A DNA stretch of 64,000 nt from Peptostreptococcus sp. D1 (GCF_900112955.1 NZ_FONP01000001.1:186001-250000); one strand, 5' to 3'; shown: positions 27,588 through 37,004, counted from the first letter of the stretch. The notes: generated by a model not told the origin, from the letters alone. Numbers and translations: made by a program.

Positions 27588-27700
27588 TTAGACTTTTTGT
27601 TAAACTTATTGTATAATATAGGTACTTAAAAAATTACATTTCTTTTAAGTATTTCTCACAGAAAAAGAGAGGTTGAATGAGTCGACCTCTCTTTTTGTTT
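27588..27700 (+). ncRNA. candidate short structured transcript ending in a strong terminator
   Basis: A -10 TATAAT at 27612-27617 with a weak -35 (TTAGAC, 18-bp spacer) is followed by hairpin 1 (TACTTAAAA / TTTTAAGTA, ~27622-27651) and then a 15-bp terminator hairpin (27662-27676 with 27682-27696, AAAAAGAGAGGTTGA arm) and T-tract. No start codon with a ribosome site lies between. A transcript of ~75 nt would result. It stands ~190 bp ahead of the ATPase gene, so it may be a leader or an independent small RNA. I recognise no known riboswitch class. Confidence 0.45.
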
Positions 27701-27884
27701 CTAAAAAAGCATCAGCTCATCTCTAAATAGCAAATATAGTTATTATTAATATGTTTGTTAGTTCAAATTTATGATAAAATAAAGATATAAAGGTATTTCA
27801 AATATTAATGCTTTTTCAAATGCTAAAGGCATTATTTCGTTATTTATATGTTAGTGATTATATAGTAATCAGGGAGGTATCACA

Positions 27885-29198
27885 ATGTTAATTGATTTTT
27901 CAGTTGAAAACTCTTTATCGTTAAAGGATGAAGTCACGTTTTCTATGATTTCTACAAATGTGAAAAACTCTAAAAAAGTGAAATTACATAAACACTTTGA
28001 TGATCTTTACATTTTACCAACAGCCGTAATTTATGGTTTTAATGCATCAGGGAAGAGCAATCTTATAAGATCTATTGAAAATCTAAAAAATCAGATAGTA
28101 TATTCAAAAATCACAGATCTTTCTTTATTGGACGTGGATATATTCAAATTCAATCCATACAGACTTGATGACCTTTACACTATCAAACCAACAAAGTATC
28201 AAATACGAATAGCTGTAGGAAAATTCATATATGATTATCAGGTTATTCTCGATCACAATTCAATTATACTAGAAAAGCTTCTTTTAATTGATGAAAATTA
28301 TGATTTCGTCGAACTAATAAATAGAAATTTAGATTCAATGGAGTTTGATTACGACATAGATAAAGAAATCATAATTAAAATGCTGGGAATAGACAAGGAT
28401 AAAAAGCTATCCGTTGGAGCTTTGTCAATTTTTGATGAGAGAGTTAATGCTTTTACTAGCTGGATTGAAAATGACTTAATTGTTCTGAGCAACTCGAATT
28501 CAAAGGAAAATTTGAAAAAAACTATAGAATATCTATTAGAAAAAGATAAACTTTTTTATAACAAAATTTCCAGAATGTTGAGTGATATCAGCTATACGAA
28601 TATAAGTAAGATTGTGGCAGAAAAAATTGACTCCACTTTACAGAGAGATGATATTAACGAATCTATAAAGCATCGATTATACGATGAGTTGATAGAAAAT
28701 AATTTTATCAATAAAAAGTCAAACGGAGAAACAAATTCAAAATATACCATCAATACATACAAAATAGGCTTTGATACTGATGGAAACGAAAAGGATGTAG
28801 TTTTTAACCTATATGAAGAATCCGAGGGTACAATAAAGATATACTCACTATACGCATTTATTTTTGATGCTCTCAATAAAGGTAAAACACTTATTGTCGA
28901 TGAAATGACGTCTTTTATCCACCCTCTTATTTCAAAATATATTATAGAGCTATTCCAAAATCCGGTTGAAAATATAAATGGACAACTTATCACTACAACT
29001 CATACTACGGATCTATTGGAAATAAACTCATTGAGAAAAGATGAAATTTATATAACTGATAAAAATTTCAATGAAACAAGATTGTACTCCCTTGCTGACA
29101 TCATTGACGTTAGCCAGAATGAAAACTTTAGAAGTGCATATCTTTCAGGAAAATATGGTGGAATAAATGCTTTAAGGAGAGATGACCATGTCGAATAA
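27885..29198 (+). CDS. AAA15/ABC-type ATPase of a two-gene putative defence (ATPase + HEPN) module
   Basis: 437 aa. MLIDFSVENSLSLKDEVTFSM is the typical first strand of AAA15/AAA_21 (PF13304) proteins. Walker A GFNASGKS at 51-58, ABC-like signature ESEGT at 312-316, Walker B TLIVDE at 335-340 and H-loop TTHTTD at 371-376 are all intact, so it should bind and hydrolyse ATP as a dimer. Related ATPases drive many anti-phage systems (PrrC, RloC, Septu PtuA, OLD-like). Its 3' end overlaps the HEPN gene by 11 bp, implying coupled translation. Plus strand among minus-strand housekeeping genes. Start preceded by GGGAGG. Confidence 0.85.
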   Translation: MLIDFSVENSLSLKDEVTFSMISTNVKNSKKVKLHKHFDDLYILPTAVIYGFNASGKSNLIRSIENLKNQIVYSKITDLSLLDVDIFKFNPYRLDDLYTIKPTKYQIRIAVGKFIYDYQVILDHNSIILEKLLLIDENYDFVELINRNLDSMEFDYDIDKEIIIKMLGIDKDKKLSVGALSIFDERVNAFTSWIENDLIVLSNSNSKENLKKTIEYLLEKDKLFYNKISRMLSDISYTNISKIVAEKIDSTLQRDDINESIKHRLYDELIENNFINKKSNGETNSKYTINTYKIGFDTDGNEKDVVFNLYEESEGTIKIYSLYAFIFDALNKGKTLIVDEMTSFIHPLISKYIIELFQNPVENINGQLITTTHTTDLLEINSLRKDEIYITDKNFNETRLYSLADIIDVSQNENFRSAYLSGKYGGINALRRDDHVE

Positions 29199-29931
29199 AT
29201 ATAAAAGCTCATTTAACAGACCAAAACCAAAAATAATTCCTAGAAAAACCGGCTTGGATTTAATTGATGATGATCTAAACCAACCCATGCAAATGTTTCG
29301 CTCAAACACGAAATACATCAGACAATTGATAAACTCGAATACTGAAGATATCAATATATACAGATATTGTATAGTTCTGATATGTGCAACTATGGACAAA
29401 TATATGCATGATATTGAAAAAGCCGTTATACTCCAAATATTCAGAGGAAAGGCGCAGCCCGGAAAGAATTTCAATAGCTTTTTAATACCAATAACTGTTT
29501 TGAATAGCTTTGACAAAAATAATTTTAATATGGTTGAAAAAGAAAAAATACTTAGCGATGCTATTTACGAAGTTACATCAAATTATACAATACAAAAATC
29601 TACATCCATAGACAGGAATATGAACTATATCTTAGATTTTAATATATGGAAGGCAATACAACCAAGAATGACTATGCGCTTCAAACAATTGAACAGTATC
29701 ACTCAGATGAAAAAATATATAGATGAATTAGTAGATAGAAGAAATTCAATAGTTCATGAACTTGATTTTCGCCCAAACAGCAACAACAAAAATGATTTAT
29801 CCGAAGATTTTGTATCAAATGCTTTGGATATAATACAGTATTTTATTGAATCTGTCAATTATCAAATTGTGCACTCGATAACAAACTCATCAGAAGACCT
29901 TAGCTCCTCATCTAACAACGAAAGCTTCTGA
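29188..29931 (+). CDS. HEPN-like (putative RNase) partner of the AAA15 ATPase
   Basis: 247 aa from the ATG at 29188, with AGGAG 8 bp upstream; the ATG two codons earlier is too close. Mostly helical. Residues 185-190 read RNSIVH in the context YIDELVDRRNSIVHELD, the HEPN RNase motif (R-N-x3-H), and an earlier helix (~58-75) carries CATMDKYMHDIE as in MAE_28990/RiboL-PSP-type HEPN proteins. In such pairs the HEPN protein is the RNA-cutting effector and the ATPase senses infection (inference). The C terminus is a Ser/Asn-rich tail. Fold call is good, activity unproven. Confidence 0.75.
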   Translation: MSNKYKSSFNRPKPKIIPRKTGLDLIDDDLNQPMQMFRSNTKYIRQLINSNTEDINIYRYCIVLICATMDKYMHDIEKAVILQIFRGKAQPGKNFNSFLIPITVLNSFDKNNFNMVEKEKILSDAIYEVTSNYTIQKSTSIDRNMNYILDFNIWKAIQPRMTMRFKQLNSITQMKKYIDELVDRRNSIVHELDFRPNSNNKNDLSEDFVSNALDIIQYFIESVNYQIVHSITNSSEDLSSSSNNESF

Positions 29932-29994
29932 TATATCAAATACATAACAATCAACAAAAGATATAGATATAGCACAATAAATATTGTACAACCT

Positions 29995-30052
29995 AAAAAA
30001 CTCGCAGCATCAGTCTTCATCATTACATGACTACAAAATGTGCGAGTTTTTC
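29995..30052. terminator. bidirectional terminator between the HEPN gene and cvfB
   Basis: Arms AAAAACTCGCA / TGCGAGTTTTT separated by ~34 nt that contain a minor stem, with A- and T-tracts suitable for both converging genes. Confidence 0.75.
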
Positions 30053-30093
30053 ATATCTCCATCATCCAATGCTCAAGATACGTATATTAGCTT

Positions 30094-30942
30094 CTATTTT
30101 AGCCATGTACCTTGAGCATCTTGCTTTATTAACCCTTTCTTCATCATCACACCAAGAGTTCTCTTAAAGTTTTTCTTACTTGTATTAAACACTATTCTCA
30201 ATTCTTCAGGATCTGCCTTGTCATTAAATCTCATAAAGCCATCATTACCCTCCATATAGGACAATATTTCCTTTTCCAAGCCCTGCATTTCCTCAATTCT
30301 CTCTTTTCTAGCAGAAAGTCCCAATCTTCCATCATCATAAATTTTTATGACTCTCAGATCAGTTAGATAATCTCCCTCTCTAAGAGAAGCATATACCTCC
30401 TCTTTTAGGATTATTCCATAAAAATTTGGCTCTATGCATACTAGAGCTGTTCCATTCGTCTGAAATCCGAACACATATCCACTGCACATATCGCCTATTT
30501 TCAACAGTCCATTCGCAGCTTCTAAATGAATATCTATATTTGTGGTAGCTGCCAATCTTCCCGTTTTATCCAGATATATATAGAAAGGATAATAGCTATC
30601 TACATATAGCGGATACTTTTTCTCTCTAAAAGGTACAAGTATATCCCTATCAAGACCAATATCCACAAAGCTGCCTATTTCAGAATTATCACAGACTCTT
30701 AATATTGCAATTTCATCAACAATTGCCTTCGGTTTTTCCTGTGTAGCCACCAATCTCCTTTGAGAATCTCTATAAACAAAAACTTCAACCTCTTCTCCGA
30801 GCTTAATTTCTTGCGATTTTGTTATCTTGCTCTTTGGAAGCAATATATCGTCATTTGAATTTTTAGTTTTCCCATCTAAAAAATAACCATATTCTTTTTC
30901 TCTTTTCACCTTTAATTTGTTGTATTTGCCAATTTCTATCAA
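30094..30942 (-). CDS. cvfB: CvfB-family S1 RNA-binding regulator
   Basis: 282 aa, usual CvfB/YitL length. Consecutive S1-like beta-barrels (~1-65, ~70-140 with SFVDIGLDRDILVPFREK, ~140-215 with GLSARKERIEEM) and a C-terminal winged helix (~225-282, DPEELRIVFNTSKKNFKRTLGVMMKKGLI). CvfB proteins bind RNA and affect expression of virulence and other genes in Gram-positives. Begins with TTG after GAGGT; two base pairs after the malic enzyme gene, so it ends a fumarase-malic enzyme-cvfB operon. Confidence 0.9.
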   Translation of the reverse strand: MIEIGKYNKLKVKREKEYGYFLDGKTKNSNDDILLPKSKITKSQEIKLGEEVEVFVYRDSQRRLVATQEKPKAIVDEIAILRVCDNSEIGSFVDIGLDRDILVPFREKKYPLYVDSYYPFYIYLDKTGRLAATTNIDIHLEAANGLLKIGDMCSGYVFGFQTNGTALVCIEPNFYGIILKEEVYASLREGDYLTDLRVIKIYDDGRLGLSARKERIEEMQGLEKEILSYMEGNDGFMRFNDKADPEELRIVFNTSKKNFKRTLGVMMKKGLIKQDAQGTWLK

Positions 30943-30944
30943 TT

Positions 30945-32141
30945 TTATACCTCAATTTTATTTACTTTCGTATCAACTGCAGCCCTTTTAACTGCATCTG
31001 CAACTGCATCTGCAACGCCTGGCTCAAATGCATTTGGCAGTATATATTCTCTACTCAATTTTTCAACTGGTATGAAATTTGCTATGGCTTTTGCCGCAGC
31101 CACCTTCATCTCCTCATTTATTTCACTTGCTCTACATTCCAAGGCTCCTTTAAAAACTCCCGGAAATGCAAGTACATTGTTCACTTGATTTGGAAAATCA
31201 CTTCTACCCGTTCCCAATACAAAAACTCCTGATTCCTTTGCTTCATCAGGCATTATCTCCGGAATCGGATTTGCCATCGCAAAAACAATCGGGTCCTTTG
31301 CCATCGTTTTTATCATTTCAGATGTAAGCATCTTTGGTCTAGAAACACCGATAAACACATCCTTTCCTTTTACAGCATCAACCAATGTCCCTGTTTCTTT
31401 ATTCTTATTAGTATATTTAAGCATCTCTTCTTGCGCCCAATTTATATCTCTGCTGTTTTCCTCCAAAATACCATATTTGTCACACAATACAATATTTTTT
31501 ACATTCATATCTAGCAGCATTTTGCAAATCGCAATACCCGCTGCTCCAGCACCATTTATTACTATTTCAAGCTCTTCAATTTTTTTGTTACCCAACAATC
31601 TTATCGAATTTAGAATACCGGCCGTAACAATGATTGCTGTACCATGTTGATCATCGTGAAAAACAGGTATATTAAGCTCTTGTTTCAATCTTCGTTCAAT
31701 CTCGAAGCATCTTGGCGCTGATATGTCCTCCAGATTTATCCCTCCAAAAACTGGCTCAATCAATTTAACAGCATTGACAATTTCATCTACATCTTGCGTT
31801 TTCAAACAAACAGGAAATGAATCCACGCCCGCAAATTCCTTAAACAATATCGCCTTCCCCTCCATGACGGGTATAGAAGCCTCAGCACCGATATTCCCAA
31901 GTCCCAAAACAGCAGATCCATCACTTACCACAGCCACAAGATTTCCTTTGGAAGTATATTTATACACAGCTTCAACATTTTTATTGATTTCTATACAAGG
32001 CTGGGCAACGCCCGGAGTGTATGCTATTGAAAGATCATCTTTGTTTTCGACCTTTACCTTACTGACAACCTCGATTTTGCCCCTTTTATTCATATGCATC
32101 TTCAATGCCTCTTTTGAATAGTTAATATTATTTTCTGACAT
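30945..32141 (-). CDS. NAD(P)-dependent malic enzyme (oxaloacetate-decarboxylating)
   Basis: 398 aa, bacterial short-form malic enzyme. N-terminal malic domain (SIAYTPGVAQPC, GDGSAVLGLGNIGAEA-type strand, catalytic VFHDDQHGTAI), then the NAD-binding domain (INGAGAAGIAI). Converts malate to pyruvate, CO2 and NAD(P)H. Gene order fumarase alpha, fumarase beta, malic enzyme gives a path from fumarate to pyruvate, useful for amino-acid or aspartate catabolism. Cofactor preference not decided from sequence. Confidence 0.94.
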   Translation of the reverse strand: MSENNINYSKEALKMHMNKRGKIEVVSKVKVENKDDLSIAYTPGVAQPCIEINKNVEAVYKYTSKGNLVAVVSDGSAVLGLGNIGAEASIPVMEGKAILFKEFAGVDSFPVCLKTQDVDEIVNAVKLIEPVFGGINLEDISAPRCFEIERRLKQELNIPVFHDDQHGTAIIVTAGILNSIRLLGNKKIEELEIVINGAGAAGIAICKMLLDMNVKNIVLCDKYGILEENSRDINWAQEEMLKYTNKNKETGTLVDAVKGKDVFIGVSRPKMLTSEMIKTMAKDPIVFAMANPIPEIMPDEAKESGVFVLGTGRSDFPNQVNNVLAFPGVFKGALECRASEINEEMKVAAAKAIANFIPVEKLSREYILPNAFEPGVADAVADAVKRAAVDTKVNKIEV

Positions 32142-32194
32142 ATCTAAGTTCCTTTCATTACTTTGAAAAATACGAAATAGTTTTTTATCAATCT

Positions 32195-32719
32195 CTAGTG
32201 TTCATACAAATTATTGCCCTCAGTATCAATACATACAGTCAAAATCATATTTTCAACCTCTATTTTTCTTATAGCCTCAGGCCCCAAATCCTCGTACGCT
32301 ACAATTTCACTGCTCTTAATTGAGCTCGAAATGTACGCACCTGCTCCACCAATTGCAACTAGATAAACTGCACCATATCTATTCATACCAAAAATAACTT
32401 CATCACTTCTCTTGCCTTTCCCAATCATTATTCTCAGACCTTTTTCCAAAAGTGGTATCGTCAAATCATCCATCCTATAGCTCGTGGTCGGTCCTGCAGC
32501 ACCAATAATCTCCCCCGGCTTTGTCGGGGATGGACCAACGTAATATATCCCCTGATCCTTAACATCAAACGGAAGCTCTTCCTTAAGCTTAATTGACTCG
32601 CACAATCTTTTATGAGCTGCGTCTCTTGCAGTATACAAAACTCCACTGATTCTGACAATATCTCCAGCTTTCAAATTTCTAATTTCTTCCTCTGAAAATG
32701 GCGAATTTAACTCGATCAT
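32195..32719 (-). CDS. fumB: Class I fumarate hydratase, beta subunit
   Basis: 174 aa from the ATG at 32719 (GAGGAG upstream; the track-style earlier start lacks a site). Motifs ISGVLYTARDAAHKRL, YYVGPSPTKPGEIIGAAGPTTSYRMD and MIGKGKRSDEV are those of the beta domain of the [4Fe-4S] fumarase/tartrate dehydratase family. Pairs with the alpha subunit encoded 47 bp upstream. Tartrate dehydratase is the alternative, but the adjacent malic enzyme favours fumarase. Confidence 0.92.
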   Translation of the reverse strand: MIELNSPFSEEEIRNLKAGDIVRISGVLYTARDAAHKRLCESIKLKEELPFDVKDQGIYYVGPSPTKPGEIIGAAGPTTSYRMDDLTIPLLEKGLRIMIGKGKRSDEVIFGMNRYGAVYLVAIGGAGAYISSSIKSSEIVAYEDLGPEAIRKIEVENMILTVCIDTEGNNLYEH

Positions 32720-32766
32720 TTCTTTTCTCCTCGTGTAAAACATTTATAGTATTATACTGTATTTTT

Positions 32767-33606
32767 CTACAACACAATTTTTTTGTGCCTGGATGAATGA
32801 CAATTAATATTTACAACTACTGGCAAACCAGCAATATGAGTCGGAAAGGTCTCAATATTGACAGCCAGAGCAGTAGTATTTCCTCCTAATCCCTGTGGAC
32901 CTATCCCAAGTGAATTTATTTTTTCTAGCATTTCAATTTCTAAATTCTTAATTTCATTTTCCGAATTGTGCTTTCCTATTTCTCTAAAAAGTGCTTTTTT
33001 AGCAATAACTGAGCATTTGTCTACCGTCCCACCAATTCCAACACCTACAACAATCGGCGGACATGGATTTGGTCCAGCATCCCTTACCGTATCAAGAATG
33101 AATTGCTTTATTCCTTCAATTCCATCAGATGGCTTTAACATTTTTAGCTTGCTCATATTTTCGCTTCCAAATCCTTTGGCTGCAAGCTCAATTTCCAAGC
33201 AATCTCCATCAACTATATCATAATGAATTATCGCAGGAGTATTGTCTCCAGTATTAATTCTATCTATAGGTGATACCACAGATTTCCTTAAATACCCTTC
33301 AGTATATCCCCTTCTAACTCCTTCATTTATAGCTGAAGAAATGTTTTTTCCCTTTATATGTAAATCCTGCCCAACCCTTACAAAAAATACTGCCACACCA
33401 GTATCTTGGCAAAGAGGAATCCTCTTATTTTTAGCAATTTCGGCATTTTCAATCAGTATGTCTAAAATATTTATTGCCACAGCATTTTCTTCCCTGGATT
33501 TATTATGCTCAAGAGACTTTAAAACACTGTCATCAAGATTTATACATACATCTATGCACATATTTCTAACGGCTTCCTCAATAAGTCTAGAATCTATCTC
33601 TCTCAA
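32767..33606 (-). CDS. fumA: Class I fumarate hydratase, alpha subunit ([4Fe-4S])
   Basis: 279 aa. Cluster-ligating cysteines are visible in PLCQDTGVAVFF, GPNPCPPIVVG and GTVDKCS. Starts at TTG (MREIDSRLIEEAV) after AAGGTG. Interconverts fumarate and malate together with the beta subunit. First gene of the fumarase-malic enzyme-cvfB operon. Confidence 0.93.
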   Translation of the reverse strand: MREIDSRLIEEAVRNMCIDVCINLDDSVLKSLEHNKSREENAVAINILDILIENAEIAKNKRIPLCQDTGVAVFFVRVGQDLHIKGKNISSAINEGVRRGYTEGYLRKSVVSPIDRINTGDNTPAIIHYDIVDGDCLEIELAAKGFGSENMSKLKMLKPSDGIEGIKQFILDTVRDAGPNPCPPIVVGVGIGGTVDKCSVIAKKALFREIGKHNSENEIKNLEIEMLEKINSLGIGPQGLGGNTTALAVNIETFPTHIAGLPVVVNINCHSSRHKKIVL

Positions 33607-33761
33607 AACTACACCTTCTTTTATTAATATCTAATTATCATAATATATTGAATATGTTCAATATTATTATGTTTTATATATTCAATATATTTAATGTTTT
33701 TATTATATTTAACATTTTTATTGTGCTTATTATCCTGCTACATCAAAATCAATCAAATATT
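33607..33761. promoter_or_regulatory. fumarase operon upstream region with palindromic AT motif
   Basis: Very AT-rich. It contains the inverted repeat TATTGAA-TATG-TTCAATA (~33640-33660) and related ATATTCAATATATTTAA repeats, likely promoter/operator DNA. No -35/-10 pair stands out clearly. Confidence 0.4.
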
Positions 33762-34247
33762 CTACCGTACTACAATATCTGATAGGCTTGCTCCTGTTAG
33801 CTTTATTAAGTCCTCGACGCTCAATTCAACCTGATATCCAAGCTTGCCAGCACTGACGATAATTTTATCGATATTGCTTGCGCTCTCATCAATAAATGTT
33901 CTATACTGTTTTTTCATACCAATAGGTGAGCATCCACCTCTAATATAGCCAGTAACCTTGTTGATATCCTTGACATGAATCATCTCGATGTTTTTTTCAT
34001 TACAAGACTTCGATGCTTTTTTTAAATCCAGATTTTCAGCAACTGGAATAACAAACACATAAAAGCTTTTGCTATGACCTTGTGCCACCAAAGTCTTGTA
34101 AACAATACTGCAATCCTTTCCGATATGATTTGCCACAGATATACCATCAATATGGCAATCTATCACCGGATATACATATTGGTTATATTTTATTTTGATG
34201 CTATCCAATATTCTCATCACATTTGTCTTAGCTATTTTTTTAGACAT
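33762..34247 (-). CDS. ybaK: YbaK/EbsC-family aminoacyl-tRNA deacylase
   Basis: 161 aa, whole-length YbaK. Conserved features: KTLVAQGHSKSFYVFVIP, VTGYIRGGCSPIGMKKQY and ISAGKLGYQVELS-type end (here VSAGKLGYQVEL). Hydrolyses mischarged Cys-tRNA(Pro) or similar in trans. Starts immediately after the stop codon of the DUF6056 gene, with GAGAGG inside that gene's end. Confidence 0.9.
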   Translation of the reverse strand: MSKKIAKTNVMRILDSIKIKYNQYVYPVIDCHIDGISVANHIGKDCSIVYKTLVAQGHSKSFYVFVIPVAENLDLKKASKSCNEKNIEMIHVKDINKVTGYIRGGCSPIGMKKQYRTFIDESASNIDKIIVSAGKLGYQVELSVEDLIKLTGASLSDIVVR

Positions 34248-35678
34248 TTACTTATTCCTCTCTTGATTTTGCAAAATAACTGATTTCACACCATAATACC
34301 TAGAAATCGCATAATTAATCCAATCATCTTTATCGTATTTTGCATCCTCCAGCCCATACGCTGCAACATATTTGTTTTCAGTGATAACTGGTGGAATTTC
34401 GATATTTTCGACCTTACCAAAAGTTTTACTATCTATTATTATCATTTCCCTTGCAGAATATTTCCTAAAATATTCTTTATTTGCAATCATTGCATCTGGC
34501 ACTGTATCATAGAACATATATCCCAAAAACAACAACATGCACAAAATAACGCCACTGCAGACTCTCACATTCACTCTTCCAATAACTGATAAGCTCATAA
34601 CTATTGATATAATCAATAAATAAACGGTGCTAATTCCCGCTCTCAACGGAAATGTAGGCGACAACAGCATAGAATAGTATGATACCAAAGCTCCAACAAT
34701 AAATGCTTCCGATTCAAAATTTTTATACAGATAGAAAATTCTAGATATTATTGCAGCAACTATTGCTATTAATAGTAAAACAAAAAAATACTCTACAAAT
34801 TTCTCATTCATACCCGCCATTCTGTCTGATATTTTTTCAAAAAAAGTTCCACCCTTTTCGAAATAAGTCGCCCTTATAAAGTTTCCCGGAGCGGTTAACA
34901 TAACGGCAAATCCTGTTATCATGCTGATCAACATCATTACAATAAAAAGTATTCCGTCAGCTTTATGCTTTTTCATGACAAGCATATAATAAAATATCAA
35001 TACTATAATAGCTGGAACAGAGTTTTCATTGGTCCATCCAGAAAAGAAGGATAGAAGAATAAAAATCAGCGTCATTATTACATTATTGAGCGGAACCTTA
35101 AGAATGGCAGTTCTTCTTACTACAAATAAAATTGTCAAAATTATTACGTTAGTCCAAAGATAATTGGCAGATCCAATCACCCATAAAAAATTTTGTCCGA
35201 AAACAGGTGTAAAATACCATAATGATAGAAAAATAAACAAAATATACAAAGCTTTGTATCCTTTTCTCCCATATTTATTCCTTTGAATCAGTCTCTTGTA
35301 ATTTTTCTGCTCAATATTAATGCCAAAATAATCGTGTAATTTCGAATAATTATATATAATGTAAATAAACAAACAAAAAACTAGTGAGTTTAATACATTG
35401 ATCAAGTATTTATCCATCATTAAAACTACCCCAGCAATGGTATGAGCCACCGTTCTTCCATTCGTATTGTTGTATCTGTATTGCTGATTCGCAAAAACCT
35501 CCATTATAGAATTAACTCTATACGAATCTTGAGTGAACATATTATTAAAATCATCAGCTACATATGGAGTATAGGAATTAAGGGTAAGCATAAAAAAGAA
35601 TATCACTAAAAACACAAATATCATAGAAAAATTAATTTTTTCAAATGCAAAGCTATTTTTTTTATACTCTCTTCTCAT
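34248..35678 (-). CDS. Polytopic membrane protein, DUF6056 family
   Basis: 476 aa with about 11-12 helices. The N-terminal loop between helices 1 and 2 has YTPYVADDFNN and NNTNGRTVAH, matching DUF6056 and resembling the DD-containing first loop of GT-C glycosyltransferases such as GtrII and PMT-type enzymes. It may transfer a sugar from a lipid carrier outside the membrane (inference). Ends with a ~70-residue soluble tail (IEIPPVITENKYVAAYGLED). Translationally coupled to ybaK, with no functional link evident. Confidence 0.65.
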   Translation of the reverse strand: MRREYKKNSFAFEKINFSMIFVFLVIFFFMLTLNSYTPYVADDFNNMFTQDSYRVNSIMEVFANQQYRYNNTNGRTVAHTIAGVVLMMDKYLINVLNSLVFCLFIYIIYNYSKLHDYFGINIEQKNYKRLIQRNKYGRKGYKALYILFIFLSLWYFTPVFGQNFLWVIGSANYLWTNVIILTILFVVRRTAILKVPLNNVIMTLIFILLSFFSGWTNENSVPAIIVLIFYYMLVMKKHKADGILFIVMMLISMITGFAVMLTAPGNFIRATYFEKGGTFFEKISDRMAGMNEKFVEYFFVLLLIAIVAAIISRIFYLYKNFESEAFIVGALVSYYSMLLSPTFPLRAGISTVYLLIISIVMSLSVIGRVNVRVCSGVILCMLLFLGYMFYDTVPDAMIANKEYFRKYSAREMIIIDSKTFGKVENIEIPPVITENKYVAAYGLEDAKYDKDDWINYAISRYYGVKSVILQNQERNK

Positions 35679-35705
35679 CTCATTTTTCCTTTTTAATATT
35701 TTAAA

Positions 35706-35726
35706 AGAGGGCTGACACAGCCCTCA
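35706..35726 (-). terminator. terminator of the S1-protein gene
   Basis: GAGGGCTG-ACA-CAGCCCTC hairpin followed by TTTTAAAA on the minus strand, 19 bp beyond the stop codon. Confidence 0.8.
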
Positions 35727-35744
35727 TTTGTATGTAAACTAAAT

Positions 35745-37004
35745 TTATTCTTCTATTGAAGATTCACTTTTTTCCTTTAAAACATCACCTATATTACCGA
35801 TAGTGTCATCTCCAACGGACATATACTGAGATAAATCTTCTTCTGGTTCTCTAGTTAATTCTCTGATTGAAAGCATCATTCTCTTAGTTTCTGGATTAAA
35901 CTTGATTATAGCTGCCTTTATTCTGTCTCCAATATTAACTACATCTTCAACTTTATTTATTCTAGCTTCACTCAATTCACCAATTGGTAAATAAGCTTCT
36001 ATTCCTGGTTTAACTTCAACGAAAGCACCCTTATCTATGATTCTTAAAACCTCAGCCTCAACTACTGAATATAATTGCACTTCATCAGCTATCAGCTTCC
36101 ACGGATCCTTATTTGGATCTTTTAATGCCAAAGCAATTCTCTTTGTTTCTGGATCAATACTCTGAATGAATACATCAACCTGATCATCAACACTTAATAC
36201 AGATTCAACAGACTCTATTCTATCCCAAGAAATATTATTTATATGAGCAAGACCTTCAATTCCTCCAAGGTCAATAAATGCACCATAAGGCATAATATTT
36301 GTAACCCTACCACTTCTCTTTTCACCAACAACAAGTGATTCAAACAATGCTTCTCTTTCAGCCTTTGCTTGTTCTCTTTCGGCTTTAATTCTAGCTCTTT
36401 CTGCTTCTCTTTCAGCCTTTATCTGCTCTCTTTTTTCTTTTCTTTCCTTATCAAGAATTTCCTGAGCAACTTCTCTGTGAGACACAATTATTCTGTTCTT
36501 TCTTGGATTTACTTCCTTTACATAGCAGTCTAAATCCTGACCAACATATACACTTGTATCCTTTACAAATTTAGTATCGATCTGAGAAATAGGCATAAAC
36601 ATTGTGTATGATTTATACTTAACATACAATCCTCTATCCAATGCCTTGAATGAATGAACATTTATTATTGTTCTGTTTTCCATTGCATCAATTAATTCCT
36701 TTAAATCTGCCTGTTGTTCTAGTTTTAATTTAGAAATTTTGATAGTGGCATCTTTGTAACTAATATTAGTTATGATTCCAGTCACCTCATCATCTATTTT
36801 ATATACATCAGAAATAACTTGACCTTTCTCCAAATTAAGTTCACTTGCTGGTATTACACCATCAAAACCAACTTCAAGCTTTAAAATAAGCTCATCCTTG
36901 CTTATCTGCTCAATCTTTCCAGTGATTTCTTCACCAACATTAATTTTACTTAACTCTTTTTCCTGCATGTCAAGTAATTCTTGCATAGTAAAATTGTTTT
37001 CCAT
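35745..37004 (-). CDS. Ribosomal protein S1-like RNA-binding protein with four S1 domains
   Basis: 419 aa from the ATG at 37004 (AGGATG upstream). S1 barrels at ~15-80, ~95-160, ~190-260 and ~275-350, the third with GAFIDLGGIEGLAHINNISWDR and the fourth with GAFVEVKPGIEAYLPIGELSEARI. Between the second and third lies a charged coiled-coil stretch (~150-190, repeats of KAEREQ and ERARIKAEREQ). Length fits Firmicutes RpsA/YpfD. Acts in mRNA binding on ribosomes or as a general RNA-binding protein. Confidence 0.9.
   Translation of the reverse strand: MENNFTMQELLDMQEKELSKINVGEEITGKIEQISKDELILKLEVGFDGVIPASELNLEKGQVISDVYKIDDEVTGIITNISYKDATIKISKLKLEQQADLKELIDAMENRTIINVHSFKALDRGLYVKYKSYTMFMPISQIDTKFVKDTSVYVGQDLDCYVKEVNPRKNRIIVSHREVAQEILDKERKEKREQIKAEREAERARIKAEREQAKAEREALFESLVVGEKRSGRVTNIMPYGAFIDLGGIEGLAHINNISWDRIESVESVLSVDDQVDVFIQSIDPETKRIALALKDPNKDPWKLIADEVQLYSVVEAEVLRIIDKGAFVEVKPGIEAYLPIGELSEARINKVEDVVNIGDRIKAAIIKFNPETKRMMLSIRELTREPEEDLSQYMSVGDDTIGNIGDVLKEKSESSIEE

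Noticed and set aside
36300-36460. Repeated Glu/Arg/Lys codons in the S1-protein gene as a possible DNA repeat
   Set aside because: Explained by the coiled-coil linker of the protein (ERARIKAERE-type); not a separate element.
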